This document shows, piece after piece, positions 17,106 to 25,999 of a DNA stretch of 64,000 bases; position 1 is the first letter of the stretch; each line of letters begins with the position of its first letter. Source of the stretch: JAMXLG01 sp963765935 (lineage in GTDB: Bacteria; Vulcanimicrobiota; Vulcanimicrobiia; Vulcanimicrobiales; Vulcanimicrobiaceae); contig CAVXXX010000004.1 of NCBI GenBank assembly GCA_963765935.1, forward strand, positions 186,001 to 250,000. The letters are read 5' to 3'. Position numbers and translations under genes: made by a program. The notes beneath the pieces were generated by a model. The model had not been told where the DNA came from. It did not search any database and saw only the letters and a program-made list of their open reading frames with translations.

Positions 17106-18883
17106 ACGGAACCTTGAGATCGCGGCGCGCAACGTCGGCGTTCGCGAAACACCACCGGTTACGTCCCTGCTTTTTCGCGCGATAGAGCGCGCGATCGGCG
17201 GCCTCCATCAACCCCTCGATCGTCTGCGCATCGCCGGGATAAAGCGCGATGCCCATGCTGACGTGCACGCCGTGTTTCACGCCGTCGAGCACCACCGGTT
17301 CTTGCATCGATACATTGAGTTTGCGCGCGAGATCGGCCGCATCGCTCGGTCCGTCGACGATCGGCTGCAAGATCACGAATTCGTCTCCGCCGAACCGCGA
17401 AACGGTGTCGCTCTCGCGCGTCGCCTCTCGCAGCCGCTTCCCAACCTCTTGCAGCACTTCGTCGCCGACGGCGTGGCCGTAGCTGATCGTTGACGTGCTT
17501 GAACTTATCAACGTCGATGTACATCACGGCGAAGCCGCGATCGTAGCGGCGTGCGGTCGCGATCGTTTGCTCGAGGCGATCGTTGAAGAGCACGCGGTTC
17601 GGAAGCCCGGTGAGCGAGTCGTTGAAGGCGAGCTGTTCGATGCGTTCGTTTTGCTCGGCGCGTTCGAGCGCGGCTGAGACGAACAACCCCATCAGCTGCG
17701 CCATGTCGCGTTCGTTCGGCGAGAGGCCTTCGGTGCGCGGCGCGCGGCCCGCGAACACGAGGCCGCCGTAGAACCGGTCGAACACGGTAAGGCTGACGGC
17801 AAGATACGAGCGCCACGGGGCCCGATCTCGGGTCGGGTCGTCGCGCCACTCCTCGGATTCCATATCGTCGACAAAGAGCGGATTTCGCCCGTGCATCAAG
17901 TGCCTGGTGACGCCGGTCGCAAGCGGATACGACGAGCCTTTGGTCAGCGAAGGCTCACCGTAGACGTTGAGCACGCGCGCGAAGTCGCCTTCGACGTGCG
18001 CCACGTACGCTTGATCCCAGCCGAAAAGTTCGATTCCGAGTTGCAGCGCGCCGTCGATCTGCTCGTCCAGCGACTCGCCGCGCGTGGCAGCAACCATGTA
18101 GAGCCGGCGAAGCTGTTCGCCATGCGCAGCGATGGCGCGCTCGGCGTTCTTCTGCGCGGTGACGTTCTTGAAGATCGCATATGCGCCGTGAATTTCTTCG
18201 CCGACGTGCAATGGAACGAGTTTGAGTTGCACGTCGAGGCGGTTGCCCAAGCGGTCCAGCAAGAGCGAATCGTTCTCCATCGCTTCGCCGCGCATCGCCG
18301 AACGAAGCAGTTCCTCGGCGCCGTCACGTAATTCGGGGGCGACGAGTTCCGTCCAGGGCTTGCCGACGAGTTGCTCGCCGTAAAATCCGGTCTCGCTTTC
18401 GAGCGCAACGTTCACCCGCGAAATCGTCCCCGTCGCTTTGATCTCGATGATCCCGTCTGGATGGTACTCGAAGAGCGAACGGAACTTCTCTTGATTGATC
18501 GTCAGCGACGCTTCGGCCGAACGCAACGCGACGATGTCGCGCGCCTGCGCGAAGACACCGACGATTTCATCGTTGAAGCGCGCGGGGAAAACATAGCATT
18601 CGACCGGCACGATCGTTCCGTCTTTGTGCCTGGCGCTCGTGTCGAAGTGGTCGGTGCCGCCTGCGAGCGCGGTCCGAATGGCGAGGCGGACGCGCTCGAT
18701 ATCGCGCGGAGCGACGTGCGTTTCGTACGAAGTTCCGATGAATTCCGACGGCGAGTAGCCGGTGAGGAGCTGCGCGGCTTCATTCGCGGCAATGGTCAGA
18801 CCGGCGCGGTCATAAAATACGACCGCGTCGGGAGTATCGGCGTACAGTGAGGCAACTGCCTCACGAAGAACCGCTGCATCCAT
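17080..18883 (-). CDS. PAS-PAS-GAF-GGDEF diguanylate cyclase (one frame break)
   Basis: Two PAS domains (residues about 5-125 and 135-250), a GAF-like domain (about 265-430), then GGDEF. The output domain has the N-D-x-x-G-H-x-x-G-D motif (restored after removing one base near 17485), the active site RFGGDEF, and RESD exactly five residues before GGDEF, a complete allosteric I-site. It should therefore make cyclic di-GMP from two GTP and be subject to product inhibition. No transmembrane segment or HAMP is visible, so signals are presumably sensed in the cytoplasm. I start at ATG 18883; a TTG lies six bases earlier. The +1 break falls inside the conserved motif, arguing for a sequencing insertion. 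Divergent from the PucR-type gene with 39 bases between starts. Confidence 0.8.
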
Positions 18884-18922
18884 TTCCAAGAACCCTCGTC
18901 CACTTCGCCGAAAGGCGGCGGC

Positions 18923-20053
18923 ATGACTCCCGACCAGATCGTCGAGTTCGCTGAGGCATTGGCGCGCGTGGCGGCCTCAGGCGGCGGCGCAAAGGCACTT
19001 GCGACGCTTCTGGCGGAGCGCGCCGGTGCGGGCGTTTTGGTCGAAGACGTTGAGTGGCGTCCCGTCACGACAGCCGGAAAAGGCTCTCTTCCCGCAAGCG
19101 CACGTGGACTAAACGGCGAACGCGCGCGCACCGTTCCGATCGCCGCAGGTGCGGCGGCGTTCGGCTGGCTTTCCTTGGTCGGCGAACGCAATACGGACTA
19201 CGAAGCGCTGATGCCGGCGATCCGGCTGGCAGCGAGCGCGATTGCGGTCGAACTCGCACGCGATGCGGTCGGCGGCCGCGGACGAAAGCGTGTCTTTTGG
19301 GAACGGCTCGTCGAGCGCGCGTACGGCGATGCGAGCGCGGCGCGCGAGGATGCGGCAGCGCGCGGCGTCGCGATCGTCAACCAGTACGTCTGCGTCGCGC
19401 TCGAAGCCGATCCCGATGTAGAACTTCCGAGTGGCGCCGACGCGTTGCGAACCCTCGCGACCGAAGCGTTTCGCGTATCGGAAGGCGAGCTCGGGGTGGT
19501 CGAACGCGGCGCAGCCGTCGTTGCCATCGTGCCTGCGATGCGTGAAGTCGACGCCGAAAACGCAAAGACGGCCGCGCATCTTCTTCCGAAGACGGCCGTG
19601 AAGCGGCACCTCAACCTGCGCGTAAGCGGCGGCATCAGCGATGTCGTCGGATTGTTCGACGTTGGTTCCGGCGTCGCGGCGGCGGAAGCGTCGCTTGCCA
19701 TCGCGCGGCGGATCTATGGCGGCGGCAGGGTCACCTCATACGAAGAACTGGGCGCGTATCCGTTGCTCTACGGCGGCGCGGATTCGGAAGCACTGCGCGC
19801 GTTTGCTGAAGCGACGCTCGCGCCGCTACGGGCGTACGACGAGAAACATCAAACTGAACTCGAACGAACGCTGCGTCTCTATTTTTCAACCGGCCAAAAC
19901 GTCAAAACCGCGGCCGCGGAATTGAACGTTCATCGCCACACCGTCTTCTATCGTCTCCGTCAAATCAGCGAGATCTCGGGACGAACGCTCGAGAGCCCGC
20001 ACGATCAACTCACTCTTCGTCTAGCGATTGCGATTGATGCACTCCACACATAA
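18923..20053 (+). CDS. PucR-type transcriptional regulator
   Basis: 376 residues. The C-terminal 60 residues, with FSTGQNVKTAAAELNVHRHT followed by F-Y-R-L-R-Q-I, are the PucR/CdaR winged-helix HTH. The centre (about 130-290) resembles the GGDEF-like dimerisation region of this family, without catalytic residues. The N-terminus (1-120) looks like a degenerate sensory GAF-type domain. Family members activate purine, amine or sugar-acid catabolism in response to small molecules. Its last 17 bases overlap the glutamine synthetase gene, so the two are one transcript and the regulator may control nitrogen or amine assimilation; this is inference. Confidence 0.75.
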   Translation: MTPDQIVEFAEALARVAASGGGAKALATLLAERAGAGVLVEDVEWRPVTTAGKGSLPASARGLNGERARTVPIAAGAAAFGWLSLVGERNTDYEALMPAIRLAASAIAVELARDAVGGRGRKRVFWERLVERAYGDASAAREDAAARGVAIVNQYVCVALEADPDVELPSGADALRTLATEAFRVSEGELGVVERGAAVVAIVPAMREVDAENAKTAAHLLPKTAVKRHLNLRVSGGISDVVGLFDVGSGVAAAEASLAIARRIYGGGRVTSYEELGAYPLLYGGADSEALRAFAEATLAPLRAYDEKHQTELERTLRLYFSTGQNVKTAAAELNVHRHTVFYRLRQISEISGRTLESPHDQLTLRLAIAIDALHT

Positions 20054-21311
20054 ACGCGACGTCATCAAACTCGCCAAAGACAACAACGTGCGCTTCGTGC
20101 GGTTGGTCTTTGCGGATATCTTCGGCGTCAGTAAAAACGTTTCGATTCCGCTCTCCGAACTGGAAGCAGCACTTGCGGGACGTGTAACGTTCGACGGCGG
20201 GTCGATCGACGGATTCGTACGCGGCGAAGAACTCGACATGGTGCTGCGCCCCGACCCGGCGAGTTTTGCGCTCTATCCGTGGTCGAGCGGCGACGGCGCG
20301 GAAGCGCGTTTGCTCTGCGACATCGAGATGCCGGACGGATCGCCGTTCGAAGGGTGTCCGCGCACAACGCTCAAGCGCGCGATCGAGCGCGCGAGCGACG
20401 TACTTCCGGCCTTGCAAGTCGCCTTCGAAGCAGAGTTCTATCTCTTCGAAGGCGGCACCGCGACATCGGACGTCGGATCGTATTTCGACTTCTCCGCGAA
20501 CGATCGCGGTGAAGATGCACGCAACGCAATCGTTGCGGCGCTGCAGAGCATGGGCATTCGCGTTGCATCGGCGCATCACGAACACGGTGCGGGCCAGCAC
20601 GAAATCGACTTTGCCTACGGCGATCCCCTGGCCGCCGCCGATAATATGCTCACCCTGCGCACGGTTGCGAAGCACGTCGCGGCGAGCTTCGGATTGGATG
20701 CAACGTTCATGCCGAAACCGCTCGAAGATCGCGCGGGCAGCGGCTTGCACGTCGAACTGTTGCTCGGTCCGGATGCCGATGAGGAAACGATGCTCTACGT
20801 CGTGGGTGGTCTGCTCGATCACGCGGCAGCAACGACGGCCATTTGCAACCCGACAGTCAACTCGTACAAACGGCTCGTTGCGGCATGGGACGCGCCGATT
20901 TACACCGTCTGGTCCGAACGCAGCGCAAACGCGCTCGTGCGCGTGCCGCCGGCGGAGCGCCCGCGTCACATCGAAATGCGCAGTCCCGATCCCGCCTGCA
21001 ATCCGTATCTCGCGCTCGCCGTGCTATTGGGCGCTGCTGCCGACGGTGTCGGCCGCTCGTTGCTTCCCGGCGGATCGCTCGCGGGATCCACGTATGAGTT
21101 AAACGATCGCGAACGCCGGGAACGCGGCATCGGAACGTTGCCGAAATCGCTGCGGCAGGCCATTACGGAATTAGACAGTGACGCCGTCGTGCGCGCAGCG
21201 CTGGGCGATCATTTGTATCACGCGTTCCGCGATGCAAAACTCGCCGAATACGAGCAATACCGCCGCGCCGTGCACCCGTGGGAGCACCGCGCGTACCTGC
21301 GTCTCTACTGA
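20037..21311 (+). CDS. glnA: Glutamine synthetase, type I
   Basis: 424 residues aligning end to end in memory with Bacillus-type GSI-alpha: beta-grasp start with FADIFGVSKNV, the FDGGSIDGFVR loop, GQHEIDF, the metal and glutamate-site GSGLHVEL, NPTVNSYKRL, RSPDPACNPYLA and the terminal HPWEHRAYLRLY. It makes glutamine from glutamate, ammonia and ATP in the cytoplasm as a dodecamer. There is no 25-residue insertion or adenylylation site of the beta class. I chose ATG 20037 rather than the upstream TTG at 20028. Overlap with the PucR-type gene suggests a dedicated copy, possibly acting on an amine, as with gamma-glutamylpolyamine synthetases; the genome may hold another glnA. Converges with the kinase gene by seven bases. 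Confidence 0.85.
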   Translation: MHSTHKRDVIKLAKDNNVRFVRLVFADIFGVSKNVSIPLSELEAALAGRVTFDGGSIDGFVRGEELDMVLRPDPASFALYPWSSGDGAEARLLCDIEMPDGSPFEGCPRTTLKRAIERASDVLPALQVAFEAEFYLFEGGTATSDVGSYFDFSANDRGEDARNAIVAALQSMGIRVASAHHEHGAGQHEIDFAYGDPLAAADNMLTLRTVAKHVAASFGLDATFMPKPLEDRAGSGLHVELLLGPDADEETMLYVVGGLLDHAAATTAICNPTVNSYKRLVAAWDAPIYTVWSERSANALVRVPPAERPRHIEMRSPDPACNPYLALAVLLGAAADGVGRSLLPGGSLAGSTYELNDRERRERGIGTLPKSLRQAITELDSDAVVRAALGDHLYHAFRDAKLAEYEQYRRAVHPWEHRAYLRLY

Positions 21312-22573
21312 CGCACGAGGCGGTTGGCGGGCGAATCGATCGCCCGGAGCAGATCGGCGGAGAGGAATGGTTTGGGCAGCGTCGCGTCCCAGCCGTCCTC
21401 TTTCGGTTCGCCGAGTCCCACGATGCGCACAGCCACATCGTTGGAAAGCGATGCGCGAACGTCCGCGATCGACGCCGTGCCATCGTCAACGATGAGCACG
21501 TCTCCGCTGCGCAAATCGCCCGTTGTCGCGTCCTCGAGCGATGACGTTTCCCGAACCCGATATCCGCGCGTGCGAAGTTCGAAGGCCGTAAAGCGGGAGA
21601 GTGTTGCGTCGGAGCTCAAGAGCGTGACGCGCATCGGGCGTAGCGAATCCGCTGCATCGATGCCCGGTAGCCGGACCTCGAAGCGGCTTCCCTCGCCGAC
21701 AGTGCTCTCGACGGCTACGTCGCCGCCGTGACGTTCGACGATCATCTTGACGATGAACAAGCCGATGCCGGTTCCGGCAATCTTTGCCCGGCGCGCGTTT
21801 GAACCGCGGGAAAAGCGATCGAAAAGCCGTTCCCGCTCGTCTTGGGGAATACCGATGCCGCGGTCTGCTACCGAGACGACGTAGCCGTCACCCTCGCGAC
21901 GGAGATCGATGCTGACACCTTCGCCGTTGGGAGAATACTTGATCGCATTGCGGAGCAGATTGTCGAAGACTTGGCGGAGACGTTCGGCATCGCCGCGGAC
22001 GAATGCGGTCGCCACGTCGTGATGGAACGCGATCGCGCGCTCTTTGCTATGGAGCTCGCTCGCTTCCTGGAGCAATTGTACGAGTTCTACGCGCTCGTCT
22101 GCGATTTCTAATTCACCGTGCTCGACGCGCGAAAGGGCCAGCACGTCGTTGGCCAGAGTCGCAAGACGCTGCGCGTTCGATCGAATCGTTCGCGCGGCAT
22201 CCGTCGCTGCATCGCCTTCGAGATAGCCTTCTTCAAGCAATTCTGCGAAGCCGACGATGGATGTCAGCGGCCCTTTGATATCATGCGCGAGCACGGCGAT
22301 AAGATCGTTCTTCAGTTGATTCAATTGAAGTACCGATGTCCGTTGGCGCTGGAGTTCTTCGATGGACGCAGCAAGCCGGGCACTGAGTTTACTAAACAGC
22401 CCGATATCAAGTAAGGCCACATCCAAGCCTTCTTGCTGCTCTGCAAGCCGGATTGCTTCAGTCACACTGCCGGCAACCGTTACCTCGACGCCCGCACGGT
22501 GCAACTCTGCGCTCCGTTTCGTCGCCATTTCGCCATCGCCGTCGATGATCAGGGCATGCAAGCGTGCAGTCAT
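21305..22573 (-). CDS. Sensor histidine kinase with flanking receiver-like domains
   Basis: 422 residues. Residues 1-65 form a degenerate receiver (DGDGE acidic start, D56 in LLDIG). A short coiled coil leads to HisKA with the phospho-acceptor His97 in LAHDIKGPLTSI. HATPase_c follows, with the N box DNLLRNAIKYS, G1 ADRGIGIP and G2 GTGIGLFIV. Residues about 315-420 look like a second receiver (V-D-D-G, and a Lys-Pro-Phe near the end). No membrane segment, so a cytoplasmic kinase. ATG 22573 overlaps the decarboxylase stop as ATGA, an unusual partner for a kinase. The C-terminus overlaps glnA convergently. The in-frame region upstream of ATG 22573 belongs to the decarboxylase. Confidence 0.8.
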   Translation of the reverse strand: MTARLHALIIDGDGEMATKRSAELHRAGVEVTVAGSVTEAIRLAEQQEGLDVALLDIGLFSKLSARLAASIEELQRQRTSVLQLNQLKNDLIAVLAHDIKGPLTSIVGFAELLEEGYLEGDAATDAARTIRSNAQRLATLANDVLALSRVEHGELEIADERVELVQLLQEASELHSKERAIAFHHDVATAFVRGDAERLRQVFDNLLRNAIKYSPNGEGVSIDLRREGDGYVVSVADRGIGIPQDERERLFDRFSRGSNARRAKIAGTGIGLFIVKMIVERHGGDVAVESTVGEGSRFEVRLPGIDAADSLRPMRVTLLSSDATLSRFTAFELRTRGYRVRETSSLEDATTGDLRSGDVLIVDDGTASIADVRASLSNDVAVRIVGLGEPKEDGWDATLPKPFLSADLLRAIDSPANRLVRQ

Positions 22574-24045
22574 GCGGGCACCTTGGCGGCTTCCCGCTGC
22601 AGAATCGACCAAGCTTTCGCTACATCGCTTTCCGTCGTTCTCAAGTTACCGATCGCGAGCCGTAAAGCATAACGTCCATCGATCTTCGTATGTGAAATAA
22701 ATATTTCGCCGGTTGCATTGACCGCTTCCAGCAGCGCCGCATTCATCCGCTCGAGTTCAGCTTCATCGTCGATACCGGCGGGATGGAAGCGATAACAGAC
22801 GACCGAGAGCGGATGCGGTGCGAGGACTTCCCATTCGCGCTCGGCCGCTACCCACGACGCAAAAGACTGCGCGAGCGCAATGTGCGCGCGAAGCCGTTCG
22901 CGCATCCCTTGCGCACCCATGTGGCGCAACACGAACCACAATTTCAACGCGCGGAACCGGCGCCCGAGCTGAAGTCCGTAATCCATGTAATTGCGCACGT
23001 CGACGTCGGTCGTCGTGAGGTACTCCGGCACCAAACTGAATGCGCGCCGGACGACTGCTTCATCTTTGAGATACAGCACCGAGAGATCCATCGGAATGAA
23101 CAGCCATTTGTGCGGATTTACAACGAATGAATCCGCGCGCGCGACACCGTCCATGAGATCGCGATGCTCCGGAAGAATGGCCGCGACGCCCGCGTACGCC
23201 GCATCAACGTGAAGCCAAATGCCGAAGCGTTCCGTGATCTCGGCGATCTTCGCAACCGGATCGATCGATGTGGTGGACGTCGTGCCGACGGTCGCGACAA
23301 CGGCGGTGGGGCGATAGCCCATGCGAAGATCGCGCTGGATCGCGGCTTCCAACGCCGCGGGGCTCATGCGGAATTGTCCGTCGCAGTCGACTTTGACGAC
23401 GTTTGCCTGTCCGATGCCGAGCGCAATCGCCGCCTTTTCGATATGCGAATGTGTGTGCTCGGTGGCATAGATGCGCAACGCCGGTAAATCGCGACCGCTC
23501 ATGCCCTTTTCTCGAATTGCAAGTCCGAGCGATTCACGCGCGGCGGCGAGCGCCGTAAAGCCGGCAATTGAGGCGGTGTCGTAAATGATGCCCGTCCAGC
23601 CCTCAGGCACGCCCAGCAGACGTCCGAGCCAGCGCATGACGACCGATTCCAGCTCCGCGGCAGCAGGCGAGGTACGCCAAAGCATCACTTTCACGTCGAG
23701 CGTCGCCGCGAGCGTTTCGGCTAAGATTGCGACGGGCGTCGCGCTCGTCGCGAAGTATGCGAAGAAGCGTGGATGGTTCCAGTGCGTTATGCCCGGGACG
23801 ATGACGCGTTCGAAGTCGCGCATGATTGCCTCGAACGGCTCGCCCTCTTCGGGGGCGTGGGCGGGCAGTTGCTCCGCAATCTCCCCCGGCCGGACGTTCG
23901 GCAGGACGGCGTAGCGCTCGGGATGCTGGAAGTACTCGTCGACCCAGCGGCTCACCCGTGCAAAGTCTTCTTCAAAGATGCCGGACTGTTCCACAATATG
24001 AGGGTTGGCGCCGGCCCGGTGAGAAGCCCGCCCGTCCAGGAGCAA
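22570..24045 (-). CDS. PLP-dependent group II (aromatic-L-amino-acid-type) decarboxylase
   Basis: About 491 residues. VNPHKWLFIPMDLS contains the PLP-binding Lys of group II decarboxylases; LHVDAAYAG supplies the Asp that pairs with the pyridine nitrogen; ITHWNHPRFFAYF near the N-terminus is typical of the aromatic amino acid and tyrosine decarboxylase branch. It should convert an aromatic L-amino acid into the amine and CO2, though substrate identity cannot be fixed from sequence. The start is uncertain: only TTG 24045 or GTG 23994 are in frame before the conserved region. It is divergent from the aldo/keto reductase gene and coupled by ATGA to the histidine kinase gene. Confidence 0.85.
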   Translation of the reverse strand: MLLDGRASHRAGANPHIVEQSGIFEEDFARVSRWVDEYFQHPERYAVLPNVRPGEIAEQLPAHAPEEGEPFEAIMRDFERVIVPGITHWNHPRFFAYFATSATPVAILAETLAATLDVKVMLWRTSPAAAELESVVMRWLGRLLGVPEGWTGIIYDTASIAGFTALAAARESLGLAIREKGMSGRDLPALRIYATEHTHSHIEKAAIALGIGQANVVKVDCDGQFRMSPAALEAAIQRDLRMGYRPTAVVATVGTTSTTSIDPVAKIAEITERFGIWLHVDAAYAGVAAILPEHRDLMDGVARADSFVVNPHKWLFIPMDLSVLYLKDEAVVRRAFSLVPEYLTTTDVDVRNYMDYGLQLGRRFRALKLWFVLRHMGAQGMRERLRAHIALAQSFASWVAAEREWEVLAPHPLSVVCYRFHPAGIDDEAELERMNAALLEAVNATGEIFISHTKIDGRYALRLAIGNLRTTESDVAKAWSILQREAAKVPA

Positions 24046-24053
24046 AGACGTAC

Positions 24054-25088
24054 ATGAAATACCGCACGTATCCCAATTCCGGCGTAACCGTCAGCGAAGT
24101 GGGCTTCGGCATGTGGACCACCTCCACGGGATGGTGGGGCGAGATGACCGACGACGACGCGCTGAAGATGCTGCACGACGCCTTCGACCTCGGCATCACG
24201 TTCTACGACGCCGCCGATACCTACGGCAACGGACGCAGCGAAGAGCAACTGCGCAAAGCCTTCGGCGCGCGCCGCAGCGACGTCGTGTACGCGACGAAGT
24301 TCGGTTACGATATCTATTCGAATCCCGGCGAGCGCAAAGGTCAGAACGAACTTCCGCAAGATGTATCACCTGCGTACATTCGCAAGGCGCTCGATGAGTC
24401 ACTGCGCCGGCTCGGCACCGACTACATTGATATCTATCAAATGCACAACGCCAAGATGGAGCACGTGCACGACGAGCAGATGTGGGCGACGCTTGAAGAG
24501 CTCAAGCGCGAAGGCAAAATCCGGATGTACGGCATCGCGCTTGGACCCGCGATCGGATTCTTGTACGAAGGCGTCGACTCCGTCAAGCAGCATAACGTGT
24601 CGTCACTGCAAATCATCTGGAGCATACTCGAACAGTTTCCGGGTAACGAGCAGATCAAAGCCGCATACGATGCTAAAGCAGACACCGGGTACATGATCCG
24701 CGTTCCGCACGCGAGCGGCATGCTCGAAGGCCACTACACCGAAGACACGGTCTTCGCGGAGAACGATCACCGGCGCCATCGCCCGCGCCACTGGCTGCTC
24801 AACGGCATCAAGAAAGTCGAACAACTCCGTTTCTTGGAACTGCCGGATCGGACGCTGGGTCAAGCCGCAATTCAGTGGCTGCTGCGCGAACCGCGCGTGA
24901 TGACGGTTCTGCCGAATATTTACGACCGCGCGCAACTCGCCGAATTCGCGAAGGCACCCGACACGCCGATGCTCACGGACGACGAGATGCATACGATCGA
25001 CGAACTCTATGCAAAGAACTTCGGAATCACCGACGAGCCGCCGATGGCGTTCAAAGGCGTCATGACGCGGGACGCGGTGAACGCGTGA
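24054..25088 (+). CDS. Aldo/keto reductase
   Basis: 344 residues, an (alpha/beta)8 barrel of the AKR superfamily: G-F-G-M-W near the start, FYDAADTYGNGRSEEQL with the catalytic Asp and Tyr, VVYATKFG with the Lys, and the IYQMHN strand where the catalytic His lies. The C-terminal NADP-binding part with the ILEQ region and TVLPNIYDRAQL is present. AGGAG lies 12 bases before ATG 24054. It reduces aldehydes or ketones with NADPH; substrate unknown. The next gene (RidA) starts in a GTGA overlap. With the divergent decarboxylase this could be an amine/aldehyde processing group. Confidence 0.85.
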   Translation: MKYRTYPNSGVTVSEVGFGMWTTSTGWWGEMTDDDALKMLHDAFDLGITFYDAADTYGNGRSEEQLRKAFGARRSDVVYATKFGYDIYSNPGERKGQNELPQDVSPAYIRKALDESLRRLGTDYIDIYQMHNAKMEHVHDEQMWATLEELKREGKIRMYGIALGPAIGFLYEGVDSVKQHNVSSLQIIWSILEQFPGNEQIKAAYDAKADTGYMIRVPHASGMLEGHYTEDTVFAENDHRRHRPRHWLLNGIKKVEQLRFLELPDRTLGQAAIQWLLREPRVMTVLPNIYDRAQLAEFAKAPDTPMLTDDEMHTIDELYAKNFGITDEPPMAFKGVMTRDAVNA

Positions 25089-25465
25089 GCCACAACGTCG
25101 TTCAAACCAACGACGCCCCCGCGCCCATCGGTCCGTACAGTCAAGCGGTTCAATCCGGCGGCGAACTCTTTTGTTCCGGACAAATCGCGCTCGATCCGAA
25201 GACGATGAACGTCGTCGAAGGCGACGTCGCCGCCCAAACGGAGCAAGTCTGCCGCAATCTCGGTGCCGTGCTGCAAGCCGGCGGCTACGGTTACGATGAC
25301 GTCGTAAAAACGACGATCTTTCTGGTCGACATGAACGACTTCCAAGTCGTCAACGAAGTCTACGGCCGCTACTTCGGCAACGCAAAGCCCGCCCGTTCAA
25401 CCGTTGCCGTCGCCGGACTCCCACGCGGAGTACGAGTCGAAATCGACGCCATAGCCCGCAAATAA
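25085..25465 (+). CDS. ridA: RidA/YjgF family enamine/imine deaminase
   Basis: 126 residues from GTG 25085, overlapping the reductase stop by four bases. The family core is complete: IGPYSQAVQSGG, LFCSGQIALD, EQVCRNLGAVLQAGG, TTIFLVDMNDF and the terminal PRGVRVEIDAIA with the substrate-binding Arg and Glu. RidA trimers hydrolyse reactive 2-aminoacrylate and other imines released by PLP enzymes, which fits the nearby PLP decarboxylase. No own promoter is seen; the interspersed repeats start 17 bases after the stop. Confidence 0.9.
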   Translation: MSHNVVQTNDAPAPIGPYSQAVQSGGELFCSGQIALDPKTMNVVEGDVAAQTEQVCRNLGAVLQAGGYGYDDVVKTTIFLVDMNDFQVVNEVYGRYFGNAKPARSTVAVAGLPRGVRVEIDAIARK

Positions 25466-25482
25466 GCGCCCCCCAATGTCAT

Positions 25483-25540
25483 CCTGAGCTTGTCGAAGGA
25501 CTGAGCGCGACGTTCCGTGTCACCCTGAGCTTGTCGAAGG
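25483..25540 (+). repeat. Interspersed repeat, forward doublet
   Basis: Two copies of CCTGAGCTTGTCGAAGG (25483-25499 and 25524-25540) preceded by GTCA and separated by 24 bases. The same 17-mer recurs inverted at 25928 and 25962 and singly at 38367, 56244 and 61028. It lies between ridA and the GIY-YIG gene. The region 25466-25560 holds nothing else. Confidence 0.85.
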
Positions 25541-25560
25541 GCGAATGAACCGAGTCAATC

Positions 25561-25890
25561 TCAGCCCTTCGACTCGTGTCGCTCGCTCAAGACGGGCTCC
25601 GTTGAAGAGCTGCCGTGGCCGAACAGTCGCACGCCTTTCCAATCTCCCTTCGCGAGTGCCATCTTCTTGAGCCGATTCCATTTCTTGATTTGTTTCTCCC
25701 AACGGATCGCTTCATCGACGTTTGAGAAGTCTTCCGAGTAAACCAAAGACACGGGGCGTCGCTGGTGCGTATACGCCTTGGAGTCCCATCCGGAGTTGTG
25801 CTGGCCGATGCGCCTCTCAAGATCGTTTGTGATTCCAACATAAAACGATCCGTCGCTACACTGGACCATGTAAACGTAGTAGCGCTTCAT
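25561..25890 (-). CDS. GIY-YIG nuclease-superfamily protein (UPF0213-like)
   Basis: 109 residues. YYVYMVQCSDGSFYVGITND is a good GIY-YIG motif (here Y-V-Y and Y-V-G), followed by the conserved Arg in L-E-R-R-I and His in QHNSG. EAIRWEKQIK contains the catalytic Glu, and K-W-N-R-L-K-K follows. These single-domain proteins resemble the UvrC/homing-nuclease catalytic fold; cellular roles are mostly unknown. ATG 25890 sits inside a perfect 20-base inverted repeat. The gene is bracketed on both sides by paired copies of the interspersed repeat in opposite orientation, and its last codons run into degenerate repeat sequence, which suggests that gene and repeats travel together. Confidence 0.8.
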   Translation of the reverse strand: MKRYYVYMVQCSDGSFYVGITNDLERRIGQHNSGWDSKAYTHQRRPVSLVYSEDFSNVDEAIRWEKQIKKWNRLKKMALAKGDWKGVRLFGHGSSSTEPVLSERHESKG

Positions 25891-25900
25891 GTGAAGCGCT
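25881..25900 (-). repeat. Inverted repeat spanning the GIY-YIG start codon
   Basis: AGCGCTTCA-TG-TGAAGCGCT: nine-base arms around a two-base centre, containing the ATG of the GIY-YIG gene. In RNA it would hide the start codon in a stem, or as DNA it could be an autoregulatory operator. Confidence 0.6.
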
Positions 25901-25927
25901 ACTGCGACTGTTCTTCGATTCGACAAC

Positions 25928-25978
25928 CCTTCGACAAGCTCAGGGTGACACGGTGGGCGATCCTTCGACAGGCTCAGG
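25928..25978 (-). repeat. Interspersed repeat, inverted doublet
   Basis: Reverse-complement copies of the 17-mer at 25928-25944 (exact) and 25962-25978 (one mismatch), each followed by TGACAC on the plus strand. With the forward doublet at 25483-25540 they form an inverted frame around the GIY-YIG gene. Confidence 0.85.
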
Positions 25979-25999
25979 ATGACACGGGGAAAGAGGGCG

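Noticed and set aside
25466..25990. The repeat cluster as a CRISPR array
   Set aside because: Only two direct copies per side, with short, unequal spacers and a coding gene between; the copies on the two sides are inverted.
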